In this document: positions 63,828 to 64,000 of the stretch, one piece after another
Layout: each line of letters begins with the position of its first letter
Numbering within the stretch: position 1 is the stretch's first letter
Assembly: GCA_022393335.1 (NCBI GenBank)
Contig: JAJEKB010000487.1
Location: 1-64,000 of the forward strand
Direction of reading: 5' to 3'
DNA: 64,000 bases
Source of the DNA: Macrotrachela quadricornifera
Taxonomy: Eukaryota > Rotifera > Eurotatoria > Philodinida > Philodinidae
Notes under the pieces: model-generated
Databases searched by the model: none
The model's input: the letters and a program-made list of their open reading frames with translations, nothing else
Told to the model about the DNA's origin: nothing
Made by a program: the position numbers and the translations under genes

Positions 63828-64000
63828 GGTTCTCTTCCTCTGATATTCGATCTTTGATCAGGTACATTGAAATCACATGAAATTTCCAGAAAAACAGGTA
63901 TCTTCCAAATAGCTCATTATATCTCGAAACATTTCGTATAAACCTTAATTCTACATATTTAATCAATTTTTTTATTCAAAAGAGCATGTCAGGATACAAC
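63828..64000. other. Right edge, no feature seen
   Basis: Short AT-rich flank after the claudin-like pseudogene. I see no coding frame or repeat in it. Confidence 0.4.

Noticed and set aside
1..64000. CRISPR arrays, operons, bacterial promoters, tRNA or rRNA genes
   Set aside because: The sequence is eukaryotic with spliced genes; no regularly spaced repeats, cloverleaf signatures or rRNA-like segments were seen by eye on either strand.

Overview
The window is a very AT-rich piece of an animal (bilaterian) nuclear genome. Genes are split by GT-AG introns, many only 45-70 bases long, and coding regions are rich in CAA, AAT, GAT and TCA codons. Engrailed, a spectraplakin, a claudin-like gene, a GPR180/TMEM145-type receptor and PHF12 make it a metazoan. 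The short introns, a LEA-like hydrophilic repeat protein, a DUF2059 gene of bacterial type and a mariner relic fit a rotifer, perhaps a bdelloid. That placement is inference; no rRNA or mitochondrial marker is present.

Layout, left to right. The first 16.4 kb is one minus-strand spectraplakin gene: two calponin-homology domains, a spectrin-repeat plakin region, then about 35 plakin-repeat motifs. One of its introns holds a dead mariner transposon (13121-14151). Next is ribosomal protein uL13 (RPL13A, minus), which shares a 573-base divergent promoter region with a GOLD-like/7TM GPR180/TMEM145-family gene (plus). A PHF12-type PHD-PHD-FHA chromatin reader (plus) follows closely. After a long gene-poor stretch comes a small two-exon gene with a clear BH3 motif (31286-31711). 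Then come a LEA-like gene built of phase-1 symmetric exons (36545-38322) and an engrailed homeobox gene (42070-42719).

From 44 kb the genes are mostly on the minus strand: a FAM149/DUF3719-like protein, an EF-hand protein, and the C-terminal part of an SLC10 bile-acid-type transporter cut by a 10-N assembly gap. A secreted intronless DUF2059 protein and a GH13 alpha-glucosidase with a second domain C at its N-terminus follow. The right end carries a small zinc-binding protein and a claudin-like gene broken by three stops and a frameshift (both plus).

These genes do not form a pathway; this is an ordinary mixed eukaryotic neighbourhood. The points most worth following are the BH3-only candidate, the GH13 architecture, the possibly transferred DUF2059 gene, the LEA-like gene, the 214-codon phase-0 cassette exon in the spectraplakin, and a hairpin near 51.5 kb that pairs better as a minus-strand RNA. 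Exon structures were built by hand from splice-site consensus and reading-frame continuity, without transcript data.
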